Of a DNA stretch of 64,000 nucleotides, positions 26,915 to 36,424 are shown piece by piece (position 1 is the first letter of the stretch; each line of letters starts with the position of its first letter). This DNA is from Bifidobacterium apri. GTDB taxonomy: Bacteria; Actinomycetota; Actinomycetes; Actinomycetales; Bifidobacteriaceae. A model generated the notes under the pieces. It was not told where the DNA came from. It made no database searches and saw only the letters and a program-made list of their open reading frames with translations. The stretch lies in the NCBI RefSeq assembly GCF_009299485.1, contig NZ_WBSO01000002.1, positions 186,001 to 250,000 on the forward strand. Direction: 5' to 3'. Both the position numbers and the translations under genes were made by a program.

Positions 26915-28993
26915 ATGAGCAACGCTTTGGTTTCCGGCCTCGACCCGGCTTCTTTCTCCTCGGTCATCAAGCCCGCTGACGACCTGTTCCGCTATGTGAA
27001 CGGGCCTTGGATTGACACGTATCGTCTTCCTGACGATCGTTCCCGGTATGGTTCCTTCGACAAGCTCGCGGAAAACGCCGAAAGCCAGATTCGTGACATC
27101 CTTGAGGATGATAATTGTCCTGCGACGAAATCGCGTGCCCTTTACCGCGCCTTCTGCGATACGGATGCCGTGGATGCCGCCGGCATTGAGCCGATCCGCC
27201 CCGATCTCGACGCCATCGACCATGCCGCGGATAAGACCGCGCTCACCCGCGTGCTCGGCTCGCTGAACCCGACTGGCGGACCTGATCTGTTCGCCATGGC
27301 GGTATACGGCGACCCCGGAGACCCTGAACATAACATCGTGCATGTCGAGCAGGCGGGTATCGGCCTGCCCGACGAAGCGTACTACCGCGACGACCACTAT
27401 GCCCCGGTCCGCGAACAGTATGTGGCGATGGTCGCCAAGCAGCTGCGTCAGGCGGGGTATGGCGATGAGTTGGCGACCGAGGAGCAGGCGAAACGCTTCC
27501 TCGAGGTGGAGACCGCGATTGCTTCGCACCATTGGGACAACGTAGCCACCAGGGATTCGCAGAAAACATACAACCCCACTGATTTCGCGGCATTGAGCGA
27601 AACGTTGGAGCATTTCGGCATGTCCGATTGGGTGGACGCATGGCAGGCGTCGTACGACGCGACCGCCGCGGGTCAGGCACAACCGCTTGATTTCACAGCG
27701 ATTGTGCAGCATACGATCGTGCATGAGCCGAGCTTCCTGTCCGGGCTTGACGCTTTCTGGGCGGCAAGTGATCTCGATGATCTCAAGCTGTGGGCGCGCG
27801 TCCACACCATCATTGGATGGGCGGGCATGCTCAGCCATGAGTTTGACGAGACGAACTTCGCGTTCTTCGGCAAGGTGTTGTCCGGTGCGAAGCAGCAGCG
27901 CGACCGGTGGAAGCGCGGCGTCGCTCTGGTCAATGGGGTGTGCGGCGAAGACGTCGGACGCGAGTATGTCAAGCGCCACTTCCCTGAAAGCTCCAAGCAA
28001 CGCATGGAGCAGCTCGTCGGCAATCTGATTGACGCCTACCGTGTGTCGATCAGCACCAGCGACTGGCTTGGCGAAGCGACCAAAGGCAAGGCGCTGGAGA
28101 AGCTCTCGAAGTTCACCGCCAAAGTCGGGTACCCCAACCACTGGCGCGACTACGCTGCTCTGGACGTGCGCGATGGTGTCGGCCTCGTGGACAATATGCG
28201 CGCCGCATCCCTGTACGAGAACGGCTACCAGCTGTCCAAGGCCGGCGAACCCGTCGACCGTGATGAGTGGCTGATGAACCCGCAGACGGTCAACGCCTAT
28301 TATGAGCCGTCGTTGAATGTCATCGTGTTCCCGGCAGCGATTTTGCAACCCCCCTTCTTCAATCCTGAGGCCGATGACGCCGCGAACTACGGCGGCATCG
28401 GCGCCGTCATCGGCCACGAAATCGGACACGGCTTCGACGATCAGGGCAGTCAGTATGACGGCGACGGCAAGCTCAACAACTGGTGGACCGATGAGGACCG
28501 CAAGCACTTCGAGCAACGGACGAAAGCCCTGATCGAACAATACAACGGTTTTGTGCCGAGCCAGCTCGCCGAGAAGTACGCAGACCAGCCGGACAAGGCG
28601 CCCCATGTCAATGGCGCCCTGACCATCGGCGAGAATATCGGCGATCTGGGCGGCGTGAACATCGCGCTGAAAGCCTATGCCTTCGCGCTCGACGCCGCAG
28701 CCGGCAAGCCTGAAGATGGCTCCCCCTGCGCCATCAAGGCCGCGCTCGATGCCGCTCCTGACATTGACGGCTTTACGGGACTGCAGCGTTTCTTCCTCAG
28801 CTATGCCTCGATCTGGCGGACCAAGCAGCGTGATGAGCTTGCCGAGCAGTATCTGCAGATCGACCCTCACTCCCCTGCGGAATTCCGTACCAACGGCATC
28901 GTGCGGAACGTCGATCTGTTCTATACGGCGTTCAACGTCCAGCCGCAGGACGCGATGTGGCTCGCCCCCGACAAGCGGGTGCGCATCTGGTGA
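26915..28993 (+). CDS. pepO: M13 family zinc metallopeptidase (neprilysin/PepO type)
   Basis: This 692-residue endopeptidase has no signal peptide, so it is probably cytoplasmic and cleaves oligopeptides. The zinc motif HEIGH is at residues 501-505 within AVIGHEIGHGFDDQGSQYD, the third ligand glutamate lies in ENIGDLGG, and the substrate-binding NAYY is in TVNAYYEPSLN. Length and both M13 domains are complete. The ATG is preceded by AGGGTGAAGCT. An even longer open frame on the opposite strand is a GC-rich shadow. It is monocistronic, with a terminator downstream. Confidence 0.94.
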   Translation: MSNALVSGLDPASFSSVIKPADDLFRYVNGPWIDTYRLPDDRSRYGSFDKLAENAESQIRDILEDDNCPATKSRALYRAFCDTDAVDAAGIEPIRPDLDAIDHAADKTALTRVLGSLNPTGGPDLFAMAVYGDPGDPEHNIVHVEQAGIGLPDEAYYRDDHYAPVREQYVAMVAKQLRQAGYGDELATEEQAKRFLEVETAIASHHWDNVATRDSQKTYNPTDFAALSETLEHFGMSDWVDAWQASYDATAAGQAQPLDFTAIVQHTIVHEPSFLSGLDAFWAASDLDDLKLWARVHTIIGWAGMLSHEFDETNFAFFGKVLSGAKQQRDRWKRGVALVNGVCGEDVGREYVKRHFPESSKQRMEQLVGNLIDAYRVSISTSDWLGEATKGKALEKLSKFTAKVGYPNHWRDYAALDVRDGVGLVDNMRAASLYENGYQLSKAGEPVDRDEWLMNPQTVNAYYEPSLNVIVFPAAILQPPFFNPEADDAANYGGIGAVIGHEIGHGFDDQGSQYDGDGKLNNWWTDEDRKHFEQRTKALIEQYNGFVPSQLAEKYADQPDKAPHVNGALTIGENIGDLGGVNIALKAYAFALDAAAGKPEDGSPCAIKAALDAAPDIDGFTGLQRFFLSYASIWRTKQRDELAEQYLQIDPHSPAEFRTNGIVRNVDLFYTAFNVQPQDAMWLAPDKRVRIW

Positions 28994-29104
28994 CACCGCC
29001 CGGCTGCCGATACGGCGTACGGCTGCAACCGCCAGTCCATGCGCCGTTGCCCTGCCCAGCCGTGTCACGCATGTGACCGACTTGCTGTGCGACACCCCAC
29101 CATG

Positions 29105-29138
29105 TGGCCACGAAGGCGTCTGCATGTCTTCGTGGCCA
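29105..29138 (+). terminator. Terminator of pepO
   Basis: The perfect 11-bp arms TGGCCACGAAG (29105-29115) and CTTCGTGGCCA (29128-29138), followed by TTGCCATTG. Confidence 0.7.
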
Positions 29139-29173
29139 TTGCCATTGCTGGAGTTCTGTGAGACCGTCCCGGA

Positions 29174-29743
29174 TCAAAATGCTTCCTCAGGAGGGTTTTC
29201 GTCGTCTTCCGGCACTGGGTACTCGCCGCTGTCTGCCATTTGCGAGTCTTGCACTTCAGCGTAGGGATCACGCGGAAGATCACTGTGATGACTTTGCTCT
29301 GCTGACGCGGTTTGAGGCATGGCTGCCTGCTCCGATGCGTTCGGTGCGGCCTGTTGCGGCTGTGCCGGCGTCGCAGGCGCAAACCCGGGTTTGTGTCTGG
29401 TGAATTGCGATACCCCCAATCCAAGATCATGGCCGATGGAAGCCGCCTCGATAACCGTTCTGGAATGGGTTTCGCCGTCACGTTCCCATTGCTCATTCGC
29501 CAGCGTGCCCGAAACGATTATCGGATCGCCTTTATGCACACTCGCCGTCACGTTGCGGGCCAACGCGCGGAACGCCTTAACCGTAATCCATATGGTCGGG
29601 CGGTCCTTCCATTCCTTGGCCGTGTTGTCGAAATATCGGCGCGTACACCCGATCCTGAATGAACAGGCAGATGCGTCCTTGCCGAAATTGACCGGATCCG
29701 AACCGACGTACCCGTTGATAGTGATCAACCCTTGCTGCACCAT
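29174..29743 (-). CDS. Single-stranded DNA-binding protein (SSB-like)
   Basis: This 189-residue protein has one OB-fold in residues 1-110 (ITINGYVGSDPVNFG, FRIGCTRRYFDN, WITVKAFRALARNVTASVHKGDPIIVSGTL). A flexible Q/A/P-rich tail ends in acidic residues (PVPEDDENPPEEAF), the pattern used by SSBs to recruit partners, although the usual terminal D-D-D-I-P-F is not exact. The ATG at 29743 has a GGGGAAGC site. It stands apart from the ribosomal rpsF-ssb-rpsR context, so it is likely a paralogue rather than the main SSB. Confidence 0.85.
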   Translation of the reverse strand: MVQQGLITINGYVGSDPVNFGKDASACSFRIGCTRRYFDNTAKEWKDRPTIWITVKAFRALARNVTASVHKGDPIIVSGTLANEQWERDGETHSRTVIEAASIGHDLGLGVSQFTRHKPGFAPATPAQPQQAAPNASEQAAMPQTASAEQSHHSDLPRDPYAEVQDSQMADSGEYPVPEDDENPPEEAF

Positions 29744-30182
29744 TGCTTCCCCTTGATATTGAACCGATACCTGCGATATGTGGACCGCAGGCGCGACGGG
29801 GCATGTCCTGCCACGCAACCGGAGATTGGAGCGAGGAGATTGGCCTGTCACGTTGCAGGATGCCATCGCCGCCCCTGCGGTACTTCCTATTCTTCCGGGC
29901 GACGCCCGTGCGGCGCCAGTGAAACGGAAAATGTGGTCAAAAGTTATCTGATGCAGGGGAAAAGCGCAGAATATCAACAAAACCGAAGAACACCGGCATG
30001 TGGATAACTCACGTCAACCGGTGTGAGCACTTGGCTTGCGCGATCGTCCTCGATCACCGCACCACCACAACATGCCGCCCTTCTTCGACAGAGAGCTGCG
30101 GCAATGAGGCCGATCAGGGCACAATCGCATGGGAAGACAGCAAGACCGGCCGCCAGTGCCGGCATTCCGACATACATACAGC
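29744..30182. other. Gene-free stretch between the SSB paralogue and proS
   Basis: No convincing gene is present. It contains the shared element ACGGAAAATGTGGTCAAAAG (29924-29943) and TGTGGATAA at 29999-30007, the reverse complement of a DnaA box. Both are probably part of the SSB upstream region. Confidence 0.45.
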
Positions 30183-30216
30183 GACGGGCGCCGCCTTGAA
30201 CACAGCGGCGCCCGTC
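30183..30216 (-). terminator. Terminator of proS
   Basis: The perfect 12-bp arms GACGGGCGCCGC (30183-30194) and GCGGCGCCCGTC (30205-30216) flank a 10-base loop. There is no strong T-tract. Confidence 0.7.
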
Positions 30217-30276
30217 ACAGGCTTGTTCCCCGGCGCGAACGCGAACGCCGTTCAGGGGGAACACAACGGCGAAGTC

Positions 30277-32097
30277 TTACTTGCCGAGCAGTGCGGCAAG
30301 ACGGTCGGCGATAGTCTGCGCCGCCGCATCGACCGCTACAGCCTCGGAGTTCGAGCCGTCACGATCGCGGACTTCGATGGTGCCGTTGTTGACCGTGTCG
30401 CGGCCGACGACAGCGACCAGCGGAACGCCAATCAGCTCAGCATCCTTGAACTTGACGCCCGGAGACACCTTCTTGCGGTCGTCGTACAGCACTTCGATAC
30501 CCCGGTCTTCAAGCTCAGCGACCAGCTTCTCAGCCGCGTCGAATGCTTCGGCGTTCTTGCCGGTGGCGAGGACATGCACTTGGGCTGGGGCGATCACCGC
30601 AGGCCAGGCCAAGCCCTTGTCGTCATGATGGGTTTCTGCGACGCATGCGAGCACACGGCTGACACCGATACCATAGCAACCCATCCACACCGGGACTGCC
30701 TTGCCGTTCTGGTCGAGCACCTTCAAACCAAGGGCGTTCGAATACTTGAGACCGAGCTGGAAGACCTGCCCGATTTCCACGCCGCGCTCGAAGCTCAACG
30801 GACCGGAACCGTCCGGGCTCATATCGCCATGGCGGACCTCAACAGCTTCGACGGTGCCGTCAGCAGTGAAATCACGGCCATACACCAGGTTGTAATAGTC
30901 CACTTCATGCTCGTCGGCACCCGTGAACCACGCGGAACCGTGAGCGATATGCGCATCGACGAAATAGCGGATCGGATGCTCGACACCGCGTGCCGCAGCC
31001 TGCGGACCAAGCGCCATCGGGCCGATGTAGCCGCGCACCAGTTCGGGATGCGCCTTGAGATCGTCTTCGGTCGCCTCTTCGATCTCCGCCGGAGTGAACT
31101 GGGCTTCCAGACGCTTCATATCGACCACGCGATCGCCAGGTACGCCGACGACCACGAGTTCACGCCACGGCTTGTCGTGGTCGCCATCCTCAGGATGCTT
31201 GACGGCGATCACCACGTTCTTCAGAATGTCGCTCGCCTGCCATTGCCTGCCGTCAGCACGCGGATGATCCGCATTCGCGCGGGCGACCATGTCCTCAATG
31301 CTCATCGCATCCGGGGTCGGCACCTTTTCGGCGGCAGGAATATCGGAATAATCCTCGACCGGCGGTTCCGGCGTAGTCAGCGCTTCAACGTTCCACGCTT
31401 TACCTGACGGGGCGAGCGCGAAGGTGTCTTCGCCGATCGGCATCGGGGCCAAGAACTCCTCGGATGCGGATCCGCCCATTGGACCGGACATGGCGAACAC
31501 CGGAACGTACTTCAAGTCAAGACGGGTGAAAATGCGCTCGTAGGCGCCGCGCTCGTCCATATAGGCCTTGCGCATGCCTTCCTCGTCGACCGTGAAGGAG
31601 TAGGCGTCCTTCATGATGAACTCGCGACCGCGAATCAGACCGGCACGAGGACGGAACTCGTCACGGTACTTGGTCTGGATCTGGTACAGCGTCACCGGCA
31701 GGTCCTTGTATGAGGAGTACATGTCCTTGACCAGCAGGGTGAACATCTCTTCGTGCGTCGGGGCCAGCAGGTAGTCAGCGCCATGACGGTCCTTCAGACG
31801 GAAGATGTTCTCGCCGTACTCTTCCCAGCGATGGGTCGCCTCATAGGGCTCGCGGGGCAGCAGGGCCGGGAAATGCACTTCCTGGGCGCCGATGCCGTTG
31901 ATTTCCTCGCGGATGATTCCTTCGATCTTGTCGAGAACGCGCAAGCCGAGCGGCAGCCACGTCCAGATGCCGGGGGCGGCTTTGCGGATGTACCCGGCGC
32001 GTTGCAGAAGTTTTGCGGAATCGACGTCCGCATCAGCAGGATCCTCGCGCAGCGTGCGCAGGAACAGCGTAGACATACGAAGTGCTTTGGAACTCAT
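30277..32097 (-). CDS. proS: Prolyl-tRNA synthetase, bacterial type
   Basis: This 606-residue class II aminoacyl-tRNA synthetase charges tRNA-Pro. Motif 2 ([26 protein letters not shown]) and motif 3 ([16 protein letters not shown]) are visible. Between them lies a long editing insertion (about residues 230-400) that hydrolyses mischarged Ala-tRNA, marking the bacterial rather than the eukaryote-like form. A C-terminal anticodon-binding domain follows. The start is uncertain: ATG 32097 (M-S-S-K-A-L-R) is chosen by similarity to what I recall of bifidobacterial ProS, but no Shine-Dalgarno sequence is visible, and ATG 32127 or 32076 are alternatives. Confidence 0.94.
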   Translation of the reverse strand: MSSKALRMSTLFLRTLREDPADADVDSAKLLQRAGYIRKAAPGIWTWLPLGLRVLDKIEGIIREEINGIGAQEVHFPALLPREPYEATHRWEEYGENIFRLKDRHGADYLLAPTHEEMFTLLVKDMYSSYKDLPVTLYQIQTKYRDEFRPRAGLIRGREFIMKDAYSFTVDEEGMRKAYMDERGAYERIFTRLDLKYVPVFAMSGPMGGSASEEFLAPMPIGEDTFALAPSGKAWNVEALTTPEPPVEDYSDIPAAEKVPTPDAMSIEDMVARANADHPRADGRQWQASDILKNVVIAVKHPEDGDHDKPWRELVVVGVPGDRVVDMKRLEAQFTPAEIEEATEDDLKAHPELVRGYIGPMALGPQAAARGVEHPIRYFVDAHIAHGSAWFTGADEHEVDYYNLVYGRDFTADGTVEAVEVRHGDMSPDGSGPLSFERGVEIGQVFQLGLKYSNALGLKVLDQNGKAVPVWMGCYGIGVSRVLACVAETHHDDKGLAWPAVIAPAQVHVLATGKNAEAFDAAEKLVAELEDRGIEVLYDDRKKVSPGVKFKDAELIGVPLVAVVGRDTVNNGTIEVRDRDGSNSEAVAVDAAAQTIADRLAALLGK

Positions 32098-32334
32098 GAA
32101 TCCCAAGGTATTCGCGTTATGGGACATTATGGGAGGCAAGGCTTCGGCAGATACGAGGCGATGCGAGACAGCGCGCGCAGGACGATAGCGTCTTGGGCTC
32201 CACCTACGACGAGCCGTATCGGAACCGCCGACCGTACGTTAACCTCCAACGGATTGAATTCGTCGAATCGGCCCATCCAAGCCAATTGGTTGTTATATCA
32301 ACGATGATTACGTTCGCATAAAAAACGACACGCG

Positions 32335-32378
32335 TAAAACGTTTCACGCTTGCCGTTAAACGTTTAATGTTTTATGAT
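32335..32378 (+). promoter_or_regulatory. Fructoside-operon promoter with two LacI-family operators
   Basis: The -35 TTGCCG (32350-32355) and -10 TATGAT (32373-32378) are 17 bp apart. The perfect palindrome TTAAACGTTTAA (32356-32367) fills most of the spacer. A second site, TAAAACGTTTCA (32335-32346), is centred 21 bp upstream. Both have the central CG of LacI-family operators. The likely regulator is encoded at 37121-38182. Confidence 0.8.
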
Positions 32379-32516
32379 GAGATCACGCAAACGGAAAACG
32401 ACACGGACGTCAGCAGCAAGCAATACGGACAACACATTCACACCAGCCTGTCTCACTGATTCCCCAGTCGATTCCCGCAGCACCACAAACAACAAGTAAA
32501 GTTGAAGGACAGAGAA

Positions 32517-34118
32517 ATGGCACGAAGAAGTGTACGGATGGCCATCGCGGCCATCGCAACGGCATCCATGCTCATCCCGCTCGCCGCATGCGGCGGAAGC
32601 GGCAAGGCGACAACCGATGCCAACGGCAAGCCGATCGTCACCATCCAAGTCAGGCGCAACGTCACCGACAACCCGATGAAGAAGACCCAATTCTCCAAGG
32701 ATCTCGAAACCGCCTGCGACTGCACGATCAACTGGCAGGAAATCAGCGATAACGCATGGGGCCAGCAGAAGTCCGCCAAGATGGCTGCCGGCGACTTCCC
32801 CGATATCGGCCTGTCGCTGTATGACTCCACCGACGTCACCAAGTATTCCTCACAGTTCGAAGACATGTCCAAGGACCTGTCCAAGCTGCCGAACGTCCAG
32901 AAGTTCTTCAAGGCGCAGCCCGACGCCAAGAAGTTCGCAGAAGACAACGGCCACCTGTATCTGCTCCCCTCCGACCGCGGCAAAGGCTACCGCGTCTCCG
33001 CCACGCATATGTTCATCAACAAGACCTGGCTTGACAAGCTCGGCTTGCCGGTCCCGACCACTTGGGATGAGCTGAAGACCACGCTCGAAGCCTTCAAGAC
33101 GAAGGATCCGAACGGCAACGGCAAGGCCGATGAGGTCCCGATGAACATCCGCGGTTTGGGCTTCGGTCTGTGGAGCCCGCTGACGCTGATCAACTCCACC
33201 GGTCTGACCACAAGCTTCATGGGCGCCTCCGCATCCAGCCAAGGCTACTATGTCAAGAACGGCAAGGTCGCCAGCTACCTGACCTCCAATGAGCTCAAGG
33301 ACACCATCAGCTACCTGCATTCACTGATGGCCGAAGGCCTGATCCCGAAGGACGCGCTGACCCGCGACGCCTCCAAGTACAACTCGCAGACCATCAGCGA
33401 CGGCAAGACCGCCATCAGCGGTGTCACCTTCGGCTGGTCCAACTACTCGGAGTTCGGTGACAAGCTCGCCGACCAGTACATCACCCTTCCTCCGCTCAAG
33501 CAGAAGGCCTCCGACCCGGATTCCCAGGTCAAGTGGGATTACTCGCAGCCTGCAGCTGAATACGCCTACGTGCTCAGCCTCAACCCGAAGACCGCGAACA
33601 AGGCCGCAGCGCTCAAGCTCATCAACGCGATGTACAGCGAAAAGCTCTCCGTCTCCGGCTTCTACGGCTCCATCCCGGATATCGTGACCGACAACGGCAA
33701 CCACAAGTACACCATCGACAAGGCCAAGGCCTACGCCGAGTACCCGGACACCCGTGCCGTCGCACTCCAGGACCGCTTCGCCGGCTGGATCCCCGATGAC
33801 GTGACGATCGTCAACGACACCAACGCCGAGCAGGTCACCGCCAGCGACCAGGCCGTGCGTGAAACCATCAAGAAGAACGTCGACCCGGTCAAGGACGTCA
33901 TCCCGATCTGGGTGCACCCGAGCAGCGAAGACATGGACACCCTGTCGAACAACAACACCGCAATCTTCAACTACACCGACAACCAGCTGGCCAAGTGGGT
34001 GCAGAAGGGCGGCATCGACAGCGAGTGGAGCGACTACCTCAAGAAGGTCAAGGAACCGACACTCGGCCTCGACACCAACATCAAGATCTGGCAGAAGTAC
34101 TACGACAAGCAGGCCTGA
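32517..34118 (+). CDS. ABC sugar transporter substrate-binding lipoprotein (fructoside uptake)
   Basis: This 533-residue lipoprotein has a signal ending L-I-P-L-A-A-C-G and a large family-1 type sugar-binding fold (VSATHMFINKTWLDKLGLPVPTTWDEL; an E-F-hand-like DPNGNGKADEVP). It resembles the YtcQ/LipO group that works with LplB/YtcP-type permeases and binds oligosaccharides. The ATG at 32517 has AAGGA about eight bases upstream. It is the first gene of the operon and is followed by two hairpins before the permease genes. A fructo-oligosaccharide or sucrose-type ligand is inferred from the GH32 enzyme at the end of the locus. Confidence 0.9.
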   Translation: MARRSVRMAIAAIATASMLIPLAACGGSGKATTDANGKPIVTIQVRRNVTDNPMKKTQFSKDLETACDCTINWQEISDNAWGQQKSAKMAAGDFPDIGLSLYDSTDVTKYSSQFEDMSKDLSKLPNVQKFFKAQPDAKKFAEDNGHLYLLPSDRGKGYRVSATHMFINKTWLDKLGLPVPTTWDELKTTLEAFKTKDPNGNGKADEVPMNIRGLGFGLWSPLTLINSTGLTTSFMGASASSQGYYVKNGKVASYLTSNELKDTISYLHSLMAEGLIPKDALTRDASKYNSQTISDGKTAISGVTFGWSNYSEFGDKLADQYITLPPLKQKASDPDSQVKWDYSQPAAEYAYVLSLNPKTANKAAALKLINAMYSEKLSVSGFYGSIPDIVTDNGNHKYTIDKAKAYAEYPDTRAVALQDRFAGWIPDDVTIVNDTNAEQVTASDQAVRETIKKNVDPVKDVIPIWVHPSSEDMDTLSNNNTAIFNYTDNQLAKWVQKGGIDSEWSDYLKKVKEPTLGLDTNIKIWQKYYDKQA

Positions 34119-34158
34119 CGCCACATCCTGACACTGACGAATAACTGAACCGGCAACG

Positions 34159-34271
34159 CGCCCTGGGTGTACCGCACAACGCGCGTACACCCAGGGCGGA
34201 GACCACGACAAGACTTACCCTTGAATCCTTGAACGGTGGAGGGGTCGCTCCCCTCCACCCCCTCCTCTTTT
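34159..34271 (+). terminator. Two tandem hairpins between binding protein and permease genes
   Basis: The first is a perfect 14-bp inverted repeat (34159-34172 with 34185-34198). The second is a 10-bp stem GGTGGAGGGG/CCCCTCCACC (34235-34244 and 34250-34259), followed by a CCTCCTCTTTTT tract. Together they should cut transcription partly and protect the lipoprotein mRNA, giving more binding protein than permease. Confidence 0.75.
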
Positions 34272-34365
34272 TCCCATGCCGATGATCGCATACCAGGCTC
34301 CAGACATAGCCAGCGCATTTCACCGGCCAGGTGAACACATAGAACAACCAACCATTGGAGCTAAC

Positions 34366-35355
34366 ATGGCTACGCAATCTCTCAGCGCAACGCCTGCCAC
34401 GCCTGCACAGGACAGCCGGCAGCCATCCAGCGTTGCATCAGGCACGACAACAAAGCCCAATATTTTCAAACGAATCGCCCAACATTTCCGTCGCTACTGG
34501 GAGTTGTGGCTGCTGAGCGCCCCCGCACTGATTTTCGTGGCAATCTTCGCCTACGTGCCGATGTGGGGCATCCAGCTGGCCTTCCGTAAGTTCGACCCGG
34601 ATAAGGGCCTCACCGGTGGCGATTGGGTTGGATTCTACTACTTCAACCAGTTCTTCCACTCCCCGCTGTTCGGCGAAATCATGACCAACACCATCCGTAT
34701 CAGCCTGTGGACGCTGGTCATGGGCTTCATCTTCCCGATCATCCTCGCACTGCTCATCAATCAGATTCATTCGTCGAAGGTCAAAGGCTTCGTCCAGACC
34801 GTCACCTACATGCCGCACTTCATCTCCGTCGTGGTCATCGTCTCGATGCTCAACATCTTCCTGACCCCCGGCAGCGGCATCATCGGCCGCTTCCTCGGTC
34901 CCGAAAGCGTGCTGGGCAATCCGAAGGCGATCACTTCCGTCTACTGGATCTCTGAAGTCTGGCAGCATTGCGGATGGAATTCCATCATCTATCTCGCCGC
35001 ACTCGCCGGCGTGGACACATCCCTGTACGAAGCAGCCAAAATCGATGGCGCCGGACGCTGGCAGCTGATCCGCACCGTTGATATCCCCGCGATCATGCCG
35101 ACCGCTGGCATCCTGCTCATCCTGAGCATGGGCAGCGTCTTGAACGTCGGCTTCGACAAGATCTTCCTGATGCAGAACTCGCTGAACCTGCCCGCCACCG
35201 AGGTCATCTCGACCTACACCTACAAAATCGGTATTCTCAACAGCCAGTTCTCGTACTCCACCGCAATCGGCCTGTTCAATACGGTCGTCAACTTCGTCTT
35301 CTTGATCACGGCGAACGCGATCTCCAAGAAGATCTCTGAAACCAGCATTTTCTAG
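34366..35355 (+). CDS. ABC sugar transporter permease, LplB type
   Basis: This 329-residue inner-membrane protein of the MalF/LplB family has about six membrane spans. The family opening LWLLSAPALIFVAIFAYVPMWGIQLAFRKF follows a hydrophilic N-terminal leader of about 45 residues. The EAA loop reads YEAAKIDGAGRWQLIRTVDIPAI. The ATG at 34366 has TTGGAG six bases upstream. It pairs with the permease 9 bp downstream. No ATPase gene is present in the locus, as is usual when a shared MsmK-like ATPase is used. Confidence 0.92.
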   Translation: MATQSLSATPATPAQDSRQPSSVASGTTTKPNIFKRIAQHFRRYWELWLLSAPALIFVAIFAYVPMWGIQLAFRKFDPDKGLTGGDWVGFYYFNQFFHSPLFGEIMTNTIRISLWTLVMGFIFPIILALLINQIHSSKVKGFVQTVTYMPHFISVVVIVSMLNIFLTPGSGIIGRFLGPESVLGNPKAITSVYWISEVWQHCGWNSIIYLAALAGVDTSLYEAAKIDGAGRWQLIRTVDIPAIMPTAGILLILSMGSVLNVGFDKIFLMQNSLNLPATEVISTYTYKIGILNSQFSYSTAIGLFNTVVNFVFLITANAISKKISETSIF

Positions 35356-35364
35356 GAGCCAACC

Positions 35365-36306
35365 ATGTCGACAACAACAGTTACGCCAGCCCCGAAAACC
35401 TCGGGCGATGAAATCCCCTGGAACAAGCATCAACACCAGCATCTGACCCCAGGTGACTGGGTGACCTCGATCATCATCTACGGCCTCATCGCACTGGCGG
35501 TGATCGCGGTCCTGTACCCGCTCTGGTTCGTGGTCATCGCATCCTTCTCCAACCCGAACAAGGTCGCCGCCGGCGACGTGCTCCTTCTGCCGAAGGGCAT
35601 CACCTTCGTCGGATACGCCAAGGTGTTCGCGAACGCCCGCATCTGGCGCGGCTACCTCAACACCATCATCTACTCGGTGGTCGGCACCGCGGTGAACCTC
35701 GCGGTCACCATCCCCTGCGCATTCGCACTGTCCCGCAAGGAATTCAAGCCGCGTCGCGTCATCCTGTTCCTGTTCACCGTCACGATGTTCATCGCCGGCG
35801 GCCTGATTCCGAACTACTTGCTCTACAAGCAGCTCGGCCTGCTCAACTCCATGTGGGTCTTCATTCTCCCGGGAGCGGTCAGCGTGTACAACGTCATCGT
35901 TGCACGTTCCTTCTTCGAGACCTCAATTCCTGAAGAACTGTTCGAAGCCGCCCAGCTGGATGGCGAAAGCTACCTCGGCTACTTCTTCAGGATTGTGATC
36001 CCGCTGAGCTCCGCGATTCTCGCCGTCATCGGCCTGTACTACTTCGTCGGCCATTGGAACGACTTCATGACAGGCTTGATCTTCATCACCGACGACGAGA
36101 AGCAGCCATTGCAAGTCGTACTTCAGCAGCTGCTGCTCGTTGCGCAAGGCACCGCGACCAACGTCGATGCCGCAGCCCAGCAACAAGCCGCCGACCAGAT
36201 CAAGTTCGGCATCATCATCGTCTCGACGCTGCCGCTTATGGTCATCTACCCGTTCCTGCAGAAGTACTTCAACAAGGGCGTCATGCTCGGAGCGGTCAAG
36301 GGCTGA
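35365..36306 (+). CDS. ABC sugar transporter permease, YtcP/AraQ type
   Basis: This 313-residue MalG-family permease has a hydrophilic N-terminal leader, then IIYGLIALAVIAVLYPLWFVVIASF and further spans. The EAA loop is PEELFEAAQLDGESYLGYFFRIVIPLS, and the C-terminus KYFNKGVMLGAVKG is typical of the YtcP group. The start follows AGGAGCCAACC and lies 9 bp after the partner permease stop. Together they form the membrane channel of the oligosaccharide importer. Confidence 0.92.
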   Translation: MSTTTVTPAPKTSGDEIPWNKHQHQHLTPGDWVTSIIIYGLIALAVIAVLYPLWFVVIASFSNPNKVAAGDVLLLPKGITFVGYAKVFANARIWRGYLNTIIYSVVGTAVNLAVTIPCAFALSRKEFKPRRVILFLFTVTMFIAGGLIPNYLLYKQLGLLNSMWVFILPGAVSVYNVIVARSFFETSIPEELFEAAQLDGESYLGYFFRIVIPLSSAILAVIGLYYFVGHWNDFMTGLIFITDDEKQPLQVVLQQLLLVAQGTATNVDAAAQQQAADQIKFGIIIVSTLPLMVIYPFLQKYFNKGVMLGAVKG

Positions 36307-36321
36307 GCCCGCAACACACTT

Positions 36322-36380
36322 GCCGGGATGCCGTTATCCCCTTTGCGGCATCCCGGCGATTTCTCGCACCGCGGGTGCGA
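36322..36380 (+). terminator. Tandem hairpins between permease and DUF624 genes
   Basis: A perfect 12-bp inverted repeat (36322-36333 with 36346-36357) is followed by TCGCACC-GCG-GGTGCGA (36364-36380). There is no strong T-tract, so these probably act as attenuators or mRNA stabilisers. Confidence 0.6.
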
Positions 36381-36424
36381 CGGTTCCACCGTCACCCGCA
36401 CACGACTTGACTTGAAGGAGAGTC

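Noticed and set aside
26741-29125. 794-codon open frame opposite pepO
   Set aside because: GC-rich shadow of the M13 peptidase gene; the plus strand has all family motifs and a start site.
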